Assembly (NCBI GenBank): GCA_006384855.1
Contig: VCJN01002299.1
Coordinates: forward strand, 62,001 to 126,000
Source of the DNA: Tetraselmis striata
Lineage: Eukaryota; Chlorophyta; Chlorodendrophyceae; Chlorodendrales; Chlorodendraceae
Direction of reading: 5' to 3'
DNA: 64,000 bases
The notes below the pieces were generated by a model. It saw only the letters and a program-made list of their open reading frames with translations. It made no database searches and was not told the DNA's origin. Both the position numbers and the translations under genes were made by a program. This document shows, piece after piece, positions 43,392 through 54,083 of this stretch (position 1 is its first letter; each line of letters opens with the position of its first letter).

Positions 43392-45139
43392 ATGGCTCTC
43401 GCCGCGTGTGCTGCAGCTACTGGGGCCACCGCCACCTTCCAGACCGGCCGCATCGGAGTAACCCCCCCCCCCCCCCCCCCCCCACACACACACACATACC
43501 GCCCCGCCCCGCCTGCTACCCGTACTGCACTAAATGTTGCCGTAGTACGGACATAGATTATGACAGGATAAGGAAGTCGCAATTTGTTAAATCTATCGAT
43601 GTACCGCAGATGCCAGTAGGGATTAAAATGCGCCACATCGGATAAGGTGGCGGGGAAAAATGAAATTGCGGTCAGATTTTGATGTAGATGTGCTGCGAGT
43701 GACCGAATATTAACGCCCCAGACCCCCCTTTTCCTTGCAGCTGGCTGCCTCGCTGCGAGCTAGCAGCCCCAGCTGCCCCAAGCCGTCGCTGCGCCTGTCG
43801 CACCGCGGTCAGCTCTGCGCCAACCCGCTGCGAGCGGCGTCGCGCCACGTTGGTGCTGCTCGTCCTGCCGCACGGGTTGCCGGCTCCCGGAGCGCTGTGA
43901 TGGCGTCCGCAGCGGTCACTCCCGCCATCATCGTCGGCAAGGGGCGTGTGGGGCAGGCCCTGCTGGACATGGGCGCCGGTGAGGACGTTATTCTCGGTCG
44001 TGGGGAGGCGATCGCCGGACCTGAGGGTCCCATCATCGTCTGCACTCGCAACAACGACCTCCAAGGTAGCCCCCTTCCGCCCTATCCCATCCTCAATATA
44101 TGTGTGTGGTGGTGGGGGGGCGGGGGTGGGGGGGGGGGGGGGGAGAGCCGCGCCAAAGGATTCAGCACTGCCACGAAGTGGCACAGGCGCTGACCATGGG
44201 CTTGATTTCTTGTCCGTGCGGGAAGGCGTCGTGGACGCCACTCCTGCGGAACGCCGGGAGGATCTAGTCTTCATCCAGAACGTGAGCGCCGAATGCTAGG
44301 CACTGCTCCCACCTACAGTAATGCCATGGATGGTCGCACATCGGGGTGACTTGTGCAGGCTCCCTGTTGGCGCATTCTACCTTCTGCAATCAGTGCATGG
44401 TAGTGCCTGCAACCTCAGCCTGTGCAGGTGATGGTGTTGTTCTCCGTCCGCGCAGCATCCTGCAGATGCACTTCTGCAACATTACATGGTGAAGACATAC
44501 GCCCATTCTGAGTGCAATTGGGCGCACCCCTGCTGATGGCTGGTCTGCTGGGCGCACCCCCACCCACAGGGCATGCTGCAGCCCTGGCTGGACGCCGCCG
44601 GGCTGGGCGACAACACGCAGGTGCTGGTGTTCTTTGCGGTGGCCAAGCTAGGCGACAAGCCCATGGACGGCAAGACAGACGTCAACCCAGAGGGCCTCAC
44701 CGCCGCGTACGGTAAGCACGCGCAAAACGTGGCGGACCGCCTGGCGTGCGACGGGCTATCCTGCAAGGTGCTTGACCAGGAAGAGTTCAAGAAGGCCATG
44801 CTGGAGAAGCTTATCTGGATCTCCGCTTTCATGCTGGTTGGCGCGAAGCACGGCGGCACCGTCGGTGACGTCGAGGCGAAGCATACGGCTGATGTCACCG
44901 CTCTGATCAACGAGCTGGCGGCCGCAGGTGCGGCTGAGCTAAACGTCACCCTGGACGATGGCGTGGTGGACCGCCTCAATGCGTATGCCCGCACGGTTGC
45001 GCATTTCCCGACGGCGGTGAAGGAGTTTGAGTGGCGCAACGGCTGGTTCTACGCCATCTCGGAGCGGGCGCTGCAGGCGGGCAAGGACGACCCCTGCCCC
45101 ATGCACACCGCTTGGCTGAAGGAAGTGGGCGCTATCTAA
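43392..45139 (+). CDS. Conserved plastid-targeted Rossmann-fold protein, 338 aa
   Basis: Exons: 43,392-43,457; 43,741-44,065; 44,226-44,281; 44,570-45,139, all GT-AG with phases closing. Residues 1 to about 75 are Ala/Ser/Arg-rich and poor in acidic residues, typical of a green-lineage chloroplast transit peptide. Then comes a beta strand with GKGRVG (88-93, a GxGxxG dinucleotide-binding loop), then ICTRN-type and LVFIQNGMLQPWLD motifs, a catalytic-like block (EKLIWISAFMLVGAKHGG) and a C-terminal helical part with HFPTAVKEFEWRNGWF. It resembles a protein widely conserved in plants and algae with a ketopantoate-reductase-like fold; the substrate is not known to me. It is divergent from the NSE2-like gene. 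Start is the first ATG of the exon that splices in phase. Confidence 0.8.
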
Positions 45140-45168
45140 GCAACAGCGGCAGAATCCCAAAAGCGGCA

Positions 45169-45173
45169 TGTAA
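45169..45173 (+). promoter_or_regulatory. TGTAA polyadenylation signal of the plastid-protein gene
   Basis: TGTAA lies 29 bases after the stop codon, immediately before a C run at 45,179-45,204. Confidence 0.5.
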
Positions 45174-45209
45174 GCATGCCCCCCCCCCCCCCCCCCCCCC
45201 CCCCACCTT

Positions 45210-47760
45210 TCCCTGCCGTCAGCCGCTCGGCTAGACGTACTATTTGCCGCCTGTTGGCTGTACGCCGAACTTTGAGAGATCGTCCTATCCCTTCCCAGCC
45301 CCCTTCCCGTTCCCACTTGGCCCTCGGCCTGCGGATGATGCACATTCCCCCCAGCAACACCACATGTCTGCTGCATGCTTGACGCAAGTTGGCTACGCAG
45401 CTCGCGGTGTTATATGTCCAGCATGTGCATGGCACGCACCTGATGAGGCGACAGTGGTATCCCCATGGATTCGGGATACTCGCCTTGTGTGCACCATCGC
45501 ATACCTGCTGGGCAAGGGGGGCTCATCTTGGAGTATATATGACTGTTGTAGGAACTGCTAAGACACCCACTGAGCATAAAGGGGAGGAAGCGCGGGGGTT
45601 GGGGAGTCAGATGCCCTTCGTAAGAAGAGTCTGTGCAGGATCATGAGCTGTACCTGGAGAGTCAATCATGGTTTCAACATCGATCATCTGGCACATGTTA
45701 TGGTCTCGAGAAAGGGAGCTGCCGGGGTAATTGCGGAAGTCTACCACTTGAATGAAGCGGTTGCCCAGGCTTGTGAAAGGTCAGCCCGGTTATACCAGCC
45801 GAGTGGGGTGATTGGCCACGGCAGGATAACGTGTCATCACTCGATCATCACGTCACGAGTACTCGCAGCGCACCGGATGTTCCGGGTGTCTCTATCAGTC
45901 TCTATCTGCAACCTTGCACCCGAACCGCCCCACCGCCTTTACTGCCTCCTTCCCGGAGAACCGGGCTGGCTCGCCCACTGCTAGAATATTTTACTATTCA
46001 TTTATTCAAGCATGTCTATATAAAGTGGCATATCCTACAATCCATATTGAAATTTGTATTTCATTTTATGCATGCTGGGGGCTACAGCTGCATAGCCAGT
46101 CAGGATGCGGTTCTATCGCCCCTCAGCCGCCGTCCTTTCTACGACTGCGCCTATATTTAACTCCCTGCTGATATATTCGACAGGTCTCTCTCTTCGTCTT
46201 TGGAACAATTGAAACAAGGCAGGGTCTCAGATATGCTGAAACGTGGCTTTCCGCCGGATGGTGGGGCGTGCCGCGCGCTAAACTACGTGCTTTATTTGTG
46301 GAATTATGTAGCAATACATATTCATCCGCGAAACGATGATCCAAGCGCAACGAGTAAGTAAGAAAAAAATTATGCGTAGCGACTATATATATTCGCTATT
46401 TCACTGCTGCTGACGACGACGACGATAAAATAAAAATTCGCTGCTTTGCTATTACGAGAAATACGAGCGGTGTGAATTACAAACAGACCAGTAGTTAACG
46501 CCCCCGCAAAAAGCTGCCATACTAAACGACAACACCATAGCCGAGAACTGCTGGTAGTATCCCGTCGCGTCGCCTACCCAGGGCTTTCCGTAACTGGATT
46601 GCTGCGTGCCTAAACGGCCGTTGTAGAGACGCTGCAAGGGTTTCACTGGTGCCAGTCCTGTCCCGGGGACGGGGAAAAACCAAAAAAAGTACCCCGATGA
46701 GCCGCAGGCGGTAGTCGCGCATCGCGCGCCCGCTCCATCGCCCCGCGCTGTCCGTCGCTGTCCGTCGCGCCTCAAAACAAAGACATAATGTACGGTACGA
46801 TGGCGGACACTACTCTGCGCGGACACTACGACGACTAAGGATCCTCTTGGGATTTTGGATCGTAGAGTATCGTCAGGGTTTCTGCGGGGACACCGTGTCG
46901 GGGACACTTGAGTGCCTGTATGCTGCGGCGGAACAGCAACAGCGACGGAGCACCTGGCCACCACGGCACGGACGTCGCGAGCGAGTCAGCGGCGCTCGGT
47001 GCTCGCGAGACGCGACAGCGGTACCTTTAAGACGGACGCGCGGCACCGGCGGACAGCCACAACCCTCGCCTGACCTTCACGAACGACGCTTCTACCGCGG
47101 CCTGACGAGACATTGCCGGCGGATCGGGCTCGGCCTGTAAACATATTACGTCAGAACAACCCGACTCCGAAGAGTACGTCAACTCGGGGAGTCCGGGACG
47201 TGTCCGAGCGCCCAGAAGACGACCGCCAGCCAGTATCCATTCCGCGGACTTCGAACCTGCATCCTTGAATCGGAGGACTCCACCGTATTGCCATGGTGCG
47301 ACTACAGCGAAAGTCCGCTCGGAAGGCCTCAGCCGGTGAGCGAATCGAGCCCGCCGCTCTTCGTGAGCACAACAAATATGCCCCGCCACCTTGTCAGACT
47401 GCCATGCAGCAACTAGTTCGTAGGTGTACTAGTGCTGGAGGTTGCCTCCGGAAAGAAAAATTCTTTGCGAGGGCTCGCTCGATATCGTTGTCGTTCTCGA
47501 CTCGGTCCCAGCAGTAACAAGCAATGAATAAGCAACGTCTCATTTGCCGGTATATGGCAAAGTCGCACGTCTCGTCACTGCTGCTATATTAGTCGAGTAA
47601 GAACAGCAGCTCGGGGCTACACGCTACACCGATACACAATTGTAGCGCTGATGGCGTCGAAGTACCAATCATAAGCTACCCACAAAAGCCTCGACGTCTT
47701 GTCCACTTCATAACATTGCCACAATTGCGTGCCATGAAGAAGTAGTACGATCCTCCTGCA
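45210..47760. other. Intergenic region upstream of BiP, no gene seen
   Basis: Contains a copy of the GGGTTTCACTGGTGCCAGTC repeat near 46,635, the GGTGTGAATTACAAA motif near 46,468 and a weak tRNA-like block near 47,215-47,290 (minus strand, GGTTCGAAGTCC). Closest to the BiP start are a TATATT at about 47,585 and CCAAT at 47,665. Confidence 0.4.
47665..47684 (+). promoter_or_regulatory. Possible ER-stress-response-like element
   Basis: CCAAT at 47,665 is followed after ten bases by CCACA. The classical animal ER stress element is CCAAT, nine bases, CCACG, so spacing and last base are both off by one. It lies about 95 bases before the BiP ATG. The match may be chance. Confidence 0.15.
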
Positions 47761-47763
47761 TGT

Positions 47764-49965
47764 ATGCATGCATATGTGCCACGTGTGCGTGCAACGCGTG
47801 TGGCCGCGTTTTTGATGAGATATGCACTTACGCAGTGGTGTTTTGCTTACCTGTTGGAAGGCTGCGCGGCAGCGGCACTCGCGCTCGCTCTGCTGCTGGC
47901 CGCCCTGTTGGTGTTTGCTGCATGCGCCGCTGATGATGGATCGACGAGCCCGACCGACTCGGCCGTCTCCGGCACCGTGATCGGCATCGATCTTGGGACC
48001 ACATATTCGTGTGTCGCCGTCTACAAGAACGGGCGCGTGGAGGTGATCGCTAACGACCAGGGCAACCGGATCACGCCCTCTTACGTCGCTTTCACGGATG
48101 CCGAACGCCTGATCGGCGAGGCTGCCAAGAACCAGGCGACGAGCAACCCGGAGGGCACGGTGTACGACGTCAAGCGGCTCATCGGGCGCCGGTACGCTGA
48201 CAAGGAGGTGCAACGCGACCGCAAGCTCGTCTCGTACAACATCGTCGACCGTGATGGGAAGCCCAACGTGCGGGTGTCGGTCAAGGGCGAGGCAAAGACG
48301 TTTTCGCCCGAGGAAGTCAGCGCCATGGTGCTGGGCAAGATGAAGGCCACCGCGGAGGCGTACCTGGGCAAGCCAGTCAAGCACGCCGTCGTCACGGTAC
48401 CCGCGTACTTTAACGACGCGCAGCGGCAGGCCACCAAGGACGCGGGCGTGATCGCCGGCCTCTCCGTGGAGCGCATCATCAACGAGCCCACCGCCGCGGC
48501 ACTCGCGTACGGCCTGGATCAAAAGGGTCCCGAGAAGAACATCCTGGTCTTTGACCTCGGCGGCGGTACCTTCGACGTTTCGGTGCTGACCATCGAAGAC
48601 GGCGTGTTCGAGGTGCTTTCCACCAGCGGCGACACCCACCTGGGCGGCGAAGACTTTGACCAGCGCGTGATGGAGTACCTGATCAAGCTGGTGAAGAAGA
48701 AGCACGGCAAGGACGTGAGCAGCGACGCGCGCGCCAAGCAGAAGCTGAGACGCGAGGCGGAGCGCGTCAAGCGCGCGCTGTCGACCCAGCACCAGACCCG
48801 CGTGGAGATCGAGTCGCTCGCAGAGGGCGTCGATCTGTCGGAACCTCTCACCCGCGCTCGTTTCGAGGAGCTCAACGCTGATTTGTTCAAGAAAACCATG
48901 GGACCGGTCAAGCAGGTACACCAATTATGAGCACGGACGCCCAGTGCATGCGTTGAGTTTATGCGACTCGGTGAACGCGCGTGGTCGTAGTGGGGAGGAT
49001 CCCACTTATACAGCAGCGAAATGACAGTGCTTATCGCTGCACAGGCGCTAGCGGGTGCAAAGCTGAAAAAGTCGGACATCGACGAGATCGTGCTTGTCGG
49101 CGGCTCGACGCGCATCCCGAAAGTGCAGCAGCTGTTGAAAGAGTTTTTCGACGGCAAGGAGCCCAGCCAGGGGGTCAACCCAGACGAAGCGGTGGCGTAC
49201 GGTGCGGCGGTGCAGGGCGGCATCCTGTCGGGCGAGGGCGGCGAGGACGTGAGCGGCGTCATCTTGCTGGACGTCGCGCCGCTTACGCTGGGCATCGAGA
49301 CGGTTGGCGGCGTGATGGCGAAGCTCATCCCGCGCGACACCACCATCCCCACCAAGCGCTCGCAGGTCTTCACCACCAACCAGGACCAGCAGTCCACGGT
49401 CTCCATCCAGGTCTTTGAGGGCGAGCGCGCCATGACCAAGGACAACCACCCGCTGGGCAAGTTCGACCTCCAGGGGATCCCCCCAGCCCCGCGTGGCGTG
49501 CCCCAGATCGAAGTGACCTTCGAGGTGGATGCAAACGGCATCTTGAGCGTCAGCGCGGAGGACAAGGGCAGTGGGAAGAGGGAGAAGATCACCATCACCA
49601 ACGACAAGGGGCGCTTCAGCAAGGAAGAGATCGAGCGCATGGTGGCGGAGGCTGAGGAGTACGCGGAGGAGGATCGGATGGCGAAGGAGCGCATCGACGC
49701 GCGCAACACGCTGGAGACGTACTGCTACAGCACGCGGAGCCGCATGGAGGACGAGGACATGAAGCTGGGCAAGGGTGACAGGGAAGCGGCAGCTGAAGCG
49801 GTGAGCGAGACGCTGGAGTGGATGGAGGACAACCCGGAGGCAGAGGCGGAGGAGTATAGCGAGAAGCTCCGCGAGCTGCAAGACATATGCGGTCCCATCC
49901 TGGCGCAGGGGCAGCCGGGGGAGGATGACAACGGCGACGATCTGGGAGACCTCGACGAGCTGTAG
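47764..49965 (+). CDS. BIP: ER-lumenal Hsp70 chaperone (BiP/GRP78 type), 690 aa
   Basis: Two exons, 47,764-48,915 and 49,045-49,965, joined by a 129-base GT-AG intron in phase 0. ATP-driven folding of secretory proteins in the ER lumen. The N-terminal about 55 residues include a long hydrophobic stretch ([16 protein letters not shown]) that fits a signal peptide; a second in-frame ATG at 47,815 would give a shorter leader. The nucleotide-binding domain has IDLGTTYSC (75-83), the [11 protein letters not shown] block, [10 protein letters not shown] (about 264-273) and, after the intron, [13 protein letters not shown]. The interdomain linker is [10 protein letters not shown] (about 459). The substrate-binding domain and helical lid follow. 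The acidic C-terminus ends LDEL instead of the usual HDEL or KDEL. The family assignment is certain and the ER location is likely. Confidence 0.95.
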
Positions 49966-50059
49966 GCAGGGCGGTGCTGGAAAGCGCGCTTGGCAGCTCA
50001 CGAATAACCCTGCAAGCGTTTCAGTCTGTGGCGGCACAACCGGCGGCATCAGGTTGCTG

Positions 50060-50064
50060 TGTAA
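50060..50064 (+). promoter_or_regulatory. TGTAA polyadenylation signal of BiP
   Basis: TGTAA lies 94 bases after the stop codon. Confidence 0.5.
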
Positions 50065-50069
50065 GGATT

Positions 50070-51020
50070 AATCCAGTTTCTTAGTCAGTCTCCTTGCAAG
50101 ATTAGGAAAGATGGATTTCGGCATCGCCAGGCAGGGGCCCACGCTGCCGCTGTGGCACTTCAGGAATCGAACGTAAACTATCTAATAGACAAACGAACGG
50201 TGTGTGATGCATGTAGATATATGTACAGTATAAGCACGGGTGCACGCAAACCTACAGCAACCCTGACTATAAGCCAAAAACTGGGCTTGAGTGCACCCTC
50301 TGCAAATACTCGCTATAGTTCCACTATGGTTTCGTTTCCTTTGGCAGGCAGGGCGGGTTCTTGTTGGCGGCGTTCTTACATCAACGTCCGCACCGGTATT
50401 TATATAATGTGCGGAATGTATTATGATAATTGTCGGTATAAATTTGTTACGGGGTTGCACTCGTCGCTGATAAAGCTACAGGGTGAGGCGCTGTTGCAGG
50501 GCTGCCATGGCCGGCAGGTGAGCAACTTTTCTCGTGAGACTGCGCCAAGGGATGCACTGGAGGGAGCACAAGCGGATATGTACGCACATATATGCATGTA
50601 TGCACCCCCGAGGCGGCGTAGCAGTATGGCACGTCGCATTGGCCTCCCTCTGCTTGCTGTTGCAACAAACTGTGAGGTGGAGAGTCTCCTAAAGCAGAGG
50701 CCTGGTGATACTACAGAGACGCTCAGAATATGCGCTACCCGCATACTTACACAGGGCCATGCCGCGCAGAACAACAACTCCCTGTGTGTACGACAACCTC
50801 ATGCACCACTTGTTGCACCGCTGCATCTCAGTTTTTTTGCATTGCCTATATGGTATCACAGAATCAGTTCCGTAAATAGAGAAGAATAAATTATGTCCTG
50901 GTGTGCACCGCCACTTCGCACTTCTGCGGCGGGACTTTACTCTCATTAGTTTTTCTACTAGGTATGGCGACCAATGTCCTAACATCCTCAGCTGGCGAAG
51001 CAAGACACACCCATCGCATA
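50070..51020. other. Convergent intergenic region, no gene seen
   Basis: Separates the 3' ends of BiP and the KEN-domain fragment. No frame of coding character was found. Confidence 0.4.
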
Positions 51021-51025
51021 CTACT

Positions 51026-52023
51026 TCACCGGTGGCACTCAGGTGCCTCGGCTGCCGCATCTTGCGTGGCGCTGCACTGAACCGCGGTACCGCCCCCCTG
51101 CAGTAGAGGCATCCCCTTGCCACAGCTGGCCCATTGCCGCTCCGCCAGATACGGCTCCACTACGCGGGGCGCTGCGCCGCACGCCCACCGCCACACAGTA
51201 GGGAACAGCCGCGGAAATTGGGCGTGAAAATACGCGTGGACCGCCGGCTTGCCCTTCCCGCCCAGATCGGCCAAAGCCCTCCACGGCCGCTGGTGCGCAT
51301 GGTACCGCGTGTTCTACAGCAGCTGCGGCACCGAGTCCCCACACAGCATGCTGTGCGGCGGCCGCTGCAGCCCATCTTCGGCGGCGCCGTCCACCGCCTC
51401 CGTCCAGCCGCTGCCACCTCTTTCCGCAGCCAATGCAACCGCCTTCGATACCAGTATGCACGGCCTTCACCAGCCAAAGGTCCCAACAATCCACCACGGG
51501 CTATACAGCGCGGTGGTACGAGCACTGCGACAAAAAAACTGCGCCCTATCATGAAAGGTCAATGTTTACGGAACTACAGCGGAACTACATTGAATGTTTT
51601 TGCACGTTGCTTGAAAGTTGCACGCAAGCCCACTTTGCGTCTTGGAATAAGAGTTTTAATGGGTGCGTTGGCACCCGCACGCACCCTTGTCTGAGCGCCT
51701 CCATTCCCGCATGTGCAAAGGTGCCGATCGCACGCTTGCGGCACTGTCAAAAGGCTACACCACGACAGACTTGGCATGCAAGTACATGGCAGTGCATTGC
51801 AAATGGAATGCAAGTGCAAGTACATGGCAGCTGGGCAGCACTCAGCATCCTCACCTATCACGAACGAGCCGCGGGCGCCGTGCAGCAGGTAGCGCAGCCC
51901 GCCGCGACCCTTCCCCGCCGGCAAGTGGCACAGCCGAGACAGGCTGCCCAGCCGCTGCTCTGGGCCCCACCACGCAGGGTGAGCCAGCACCGCCTCCATG
52001 TGGGGCCGCGCCTTCGGGTCCGC
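51026..52023 (-). pseudogene. IRE1-type KEN ribonuclease domain, 3' exons, in-frame stop
   Basis: Two minus-strand exons encode the end of an IRE1-like kinase/ribonuclease. The first (52,023-51,855, CAG acceptor, GT donor) reads ADPKARPHMEAVLAHPAWW then GPEQRL, the end of the kinase fold entering the KEN domain. The second (about 51,417-51,026) contains GDSVPQLL, then NTRYHAHQRPW, then VHAYFHAQFPRLFPTVWRWA and VVEPYL, matching the KEN core and its YFxxRFPxLL helix, and ends at a TGA. A TAG at 51,314-51,316 falls in frame exactly where the family has the conserved Arg-rich turn before Asn. The kinase and lumenal sensor exons were not found upstream, where minus-strand retroelements begin. Most likely a pseudogene or a 3' fragment. 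IRE1 senses ER misfolding with BiP as regulator. Confidence 0.6.
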
Positions 52024-52036
52024 CTGCCGCCGGTGT

Positions 52037-52039
52037 CAC

Positions 52040-52080
<41 letters not shown>
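52037..52080 (+). repeat. CA dinucleotide microsatellite
   Basis: About 20 CA units, abutting the acceptor of the KEN-domain exon in the presumed intron. Confidence 0.95.
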
Positions 52081-52081
<1 letters not shown>

Positions 52082-52084
52082 TCT

Positions 52085-52520
52085 GTTGTTTTATTCCACC
52101 AATGCAGACCAACATCTGATAGGGGATGGCACCCAGGGTCACTGTATTATTTTAAGACATCATTATCTTATTGAAATAGAGTCTCCCAATGCCGGTACTC
52201 AAGCACAATGTCAGATGCCTGAAGGGGAGGGCGTAATCCTAGGTACAAGGGCGTCCACATACAGCATGTGTAGGCAACTCATGGCATTTGTGTTCAGCTG
52301 TCCTAAGCTGCCAGAGAGGAATCATCAGAACACGCCAATGCAAGTATGTGTGCAACTGTGCATTCGCGGGTGCTGGTGCACATGACATACAGAATTAGCT
52401 ATAAAAAACGCGCACTACCCTTTGCCGATGTGGCAGTGTGGAACAGGTAGGTACCCGCGGGGTAGGAATGGAGTCGTTAGTACTTTTCAGTATAGGGGTC
52501 CAAGATTTCCCTAGGTCAGA
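52085..52520. other. Presumed intron sequence, no gene seen
   Basis: AT-richer sequence between the KEN exon and the next retroelement, with no coding frame recognised. Confidence 0.4.
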
Positions 52521-52523
52521 AGA

Positions 52524-53195
52524 TCAGCGGGGCAAAATGATTATAGCACGAGTGTCATAAGGTGATTCCGGGCGTTGAGACTCAAAATGTTCGAGAATTG
52601 GCAATACTGATTCGTCGTACGGTGGATTTATTAGTGCAGTATGACGAATTGCTGAAGTGGAGGTAAAGGGTTTATCCTTAGAACGGTACTCAGGGCAAAC
52701 AGCGTCAAACGCTGAGGCACAACAAGCGTCCAGAGTTATGGGACCATATTCAGAGTTTAGTCGAGACATTTCAGTTTTATCAAAACGAATGGAGTCAGGT
52801 GGGCAGGCAGTTGGTCGGTCAATATTCTTTTTAGCCTGCCGTTGTTTAGCGTACTGGCGTTGACGGAACAGGCGAATAGCAGAACGTTTCTCAGTACGAG
52901 ACAAGCCCTCGGTTGAATTGTCCGCAGGGATGGCAAAGTCAGCGGCAGGACCTACGAATTTACTCGCCGGTGAGCGCCACTGGTTCGTACGACTCGGTGG
53001 CAATACCGAGGAGGCCTCAGCGTGCGCATCAGCCACTAGGGCGGCGGTAGCTGGGCTATTCTCGTCCGGATGCAGTGCCATTGGAGATCGGGCCTCAAGA
53101 GGTCGGGGGATAACACGGCGGAGCTGGGACAAATTCGATTGAATTAAAATTCGAACGCCTGACGGCATACTCCGCCCCAACCCGTCATTGGTCAT
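52524..53195 (-). CDS. Retroelement ORF with adenine-methyltransferase-like domain
   Basis: A 223-residue minus-strand frame. Residues about 1-120 are basic and low-complexity (RLFRQRQYAKQRQAKKN). The C-terminal about 100 residues resemble phage N6-adenine methyltransferases (Dam-like): ITLDACCASAFDAVCPEY, then INPPYDESVLPILEHF with the NPPY catalytic motif, and IIILPR. Such domains are known in some DIRS-order and other retroelements. The frame ends with a stop directly after the domain core, so it may be truncated. It follows a gag with a zinc knuckle on the same strand, overlapping by about 10 bases in another frame. Confidence 0.55.
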   Translation of the reverse strand: MTNDGLGRSMPSGVRILIQSNLSQLRRVIPRPLEARSPMALHPDENSPATAALVADAHAEASSVLPPSRTNQWRSPASKFVGPAADFAIPADNSTEGLSRTEKRSAIRLFRQRQYAKQRQAKKNIDRPTACPPDSIRFDKTEMSRLNSEYGPITLDACCASAFDAVCPEYRSKDKPFTSTSAIRHTALINPPYDESVLPILEHFESQRPESPYDTRAIIILPR

Positions 53196-54083
53196 TCAGG
53201 TTCATGGCCTTTAGACCCTTAGAGGTTTTGGTGGCAGCCACTTTAGTTTGCCAAGCCTTTTTGTCAGCGAGGCTAGTCTCAGGGCAGACCATAATAGAAT
53301 GGCCTGCTTTACCACAGCCAGAGCAGATTCCAGTATAACGGCCATATCCATCCAAGCCGGGAATCGGCCTAGTGCATGAGCCAAAGGCCGTTGGCACGGC
53401 GCTTGGCAACAGCAGCCATAGCGGCGAACTCGGCGTCGACAGCTTCGAGGTGGCGACGAAGGGTGTCCAGGGTTGTTAGCTCCTCGCGGGCGACCATCGC
53501 TGCTGCCTCCACGCGGGCGTTGGTCTGCTCCGGGAGCTGAGACAAGATGAGTCCAACCATAGCAGATTCGTTGGGGCGGTCCGCCTCGGGGAGCAGCTGG
53601 AAGGCTCGGACGATCTTGGACGCAAGATCGACCGAGTTGCGCGCCACAGACGGGTTGATGGGGGCGATCTTGAGGTTCTTGACACGCTTGTGGACGAGGG
53701 AGTTAGAGGTCGCGCAGCCGTGCAGTTTCTTGATAAGCTTGCTCCTGAAGTCGGAAGATTCGGCGCAGTAGGTAGCAAGGGTGATGCCGGTGGTCACTTC
53801 ACGGTCGACAGAAGTCGGGGAGTCGATGAGGGCACGGTAGAGGACTCCGGTCTCGTTGTCGGAGTCGAACTCGCGGAGCAGCCATGCTCAGAGCAGGGGT
53901 CCAGTAGAGGCCGTGGACAGTTTCGGCAATGGTAGAAAGGAAGCGGTTGAGAGCAGACAGGTCACGACGGTCAGAGATGCGTCAATCGACAGGGATGTCG
54001 TTGGCAGGGGCGCGAATAGCGAACTTGGAGAGCTCAGCTTGGACAACACGAGAGACCGGGTCGATATCCATAGGTTGAGTCAT
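53185..54083 (-). pseudogene. Retroelement gag with CCHC zinc knuckle, broken
   Basis: Read from an ATG at 54,083 the protein begins MTQPMDIDPVSRVVQ. It is interrupted by a TGA at 53,982-53,984, changes frame near 53,880, continues as a helical gag-like part (53,369-53,797, YCAESSDFRSKLIKKLHGC) and changes frame again near 53,390 into a segment with CSGCGKAGHSIMVC, a CX2CX4HX4C zinc knuckle that binds nucleic acid. The order gag, knuckle, methyltransferase-like ORF suggests one retroelement. No long terminal repeat or reverse transcriptase was found next to it. Confidence 0.65.

Noticed and set aside
47205-47290. Possible tRNA gene on the minus strand with a GGTTCGAAGTCC box
   Set aside because: The anticodon loop is eight bases by eye and the acceptor stem could not be closed; probably a decayed tRNA-like sequence.
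47617-50049. Long antisense open frames (435, 396 and 333 residues) opposite BiP
   Set aside because: They mirror the codon structure of the Hsp70 gene in GC-rich DNA; BiP on the plus strand is certain and the antisense products match nothing.
51160-51552. Alternative minus-strand frame over the KEN exon (Arg/Cys-rich)
   Set aside because: The frame with clear KEN similarity (YFHAQFPRLF, NTRYHAH) is a different one; this frame is a GC-driven shadow.
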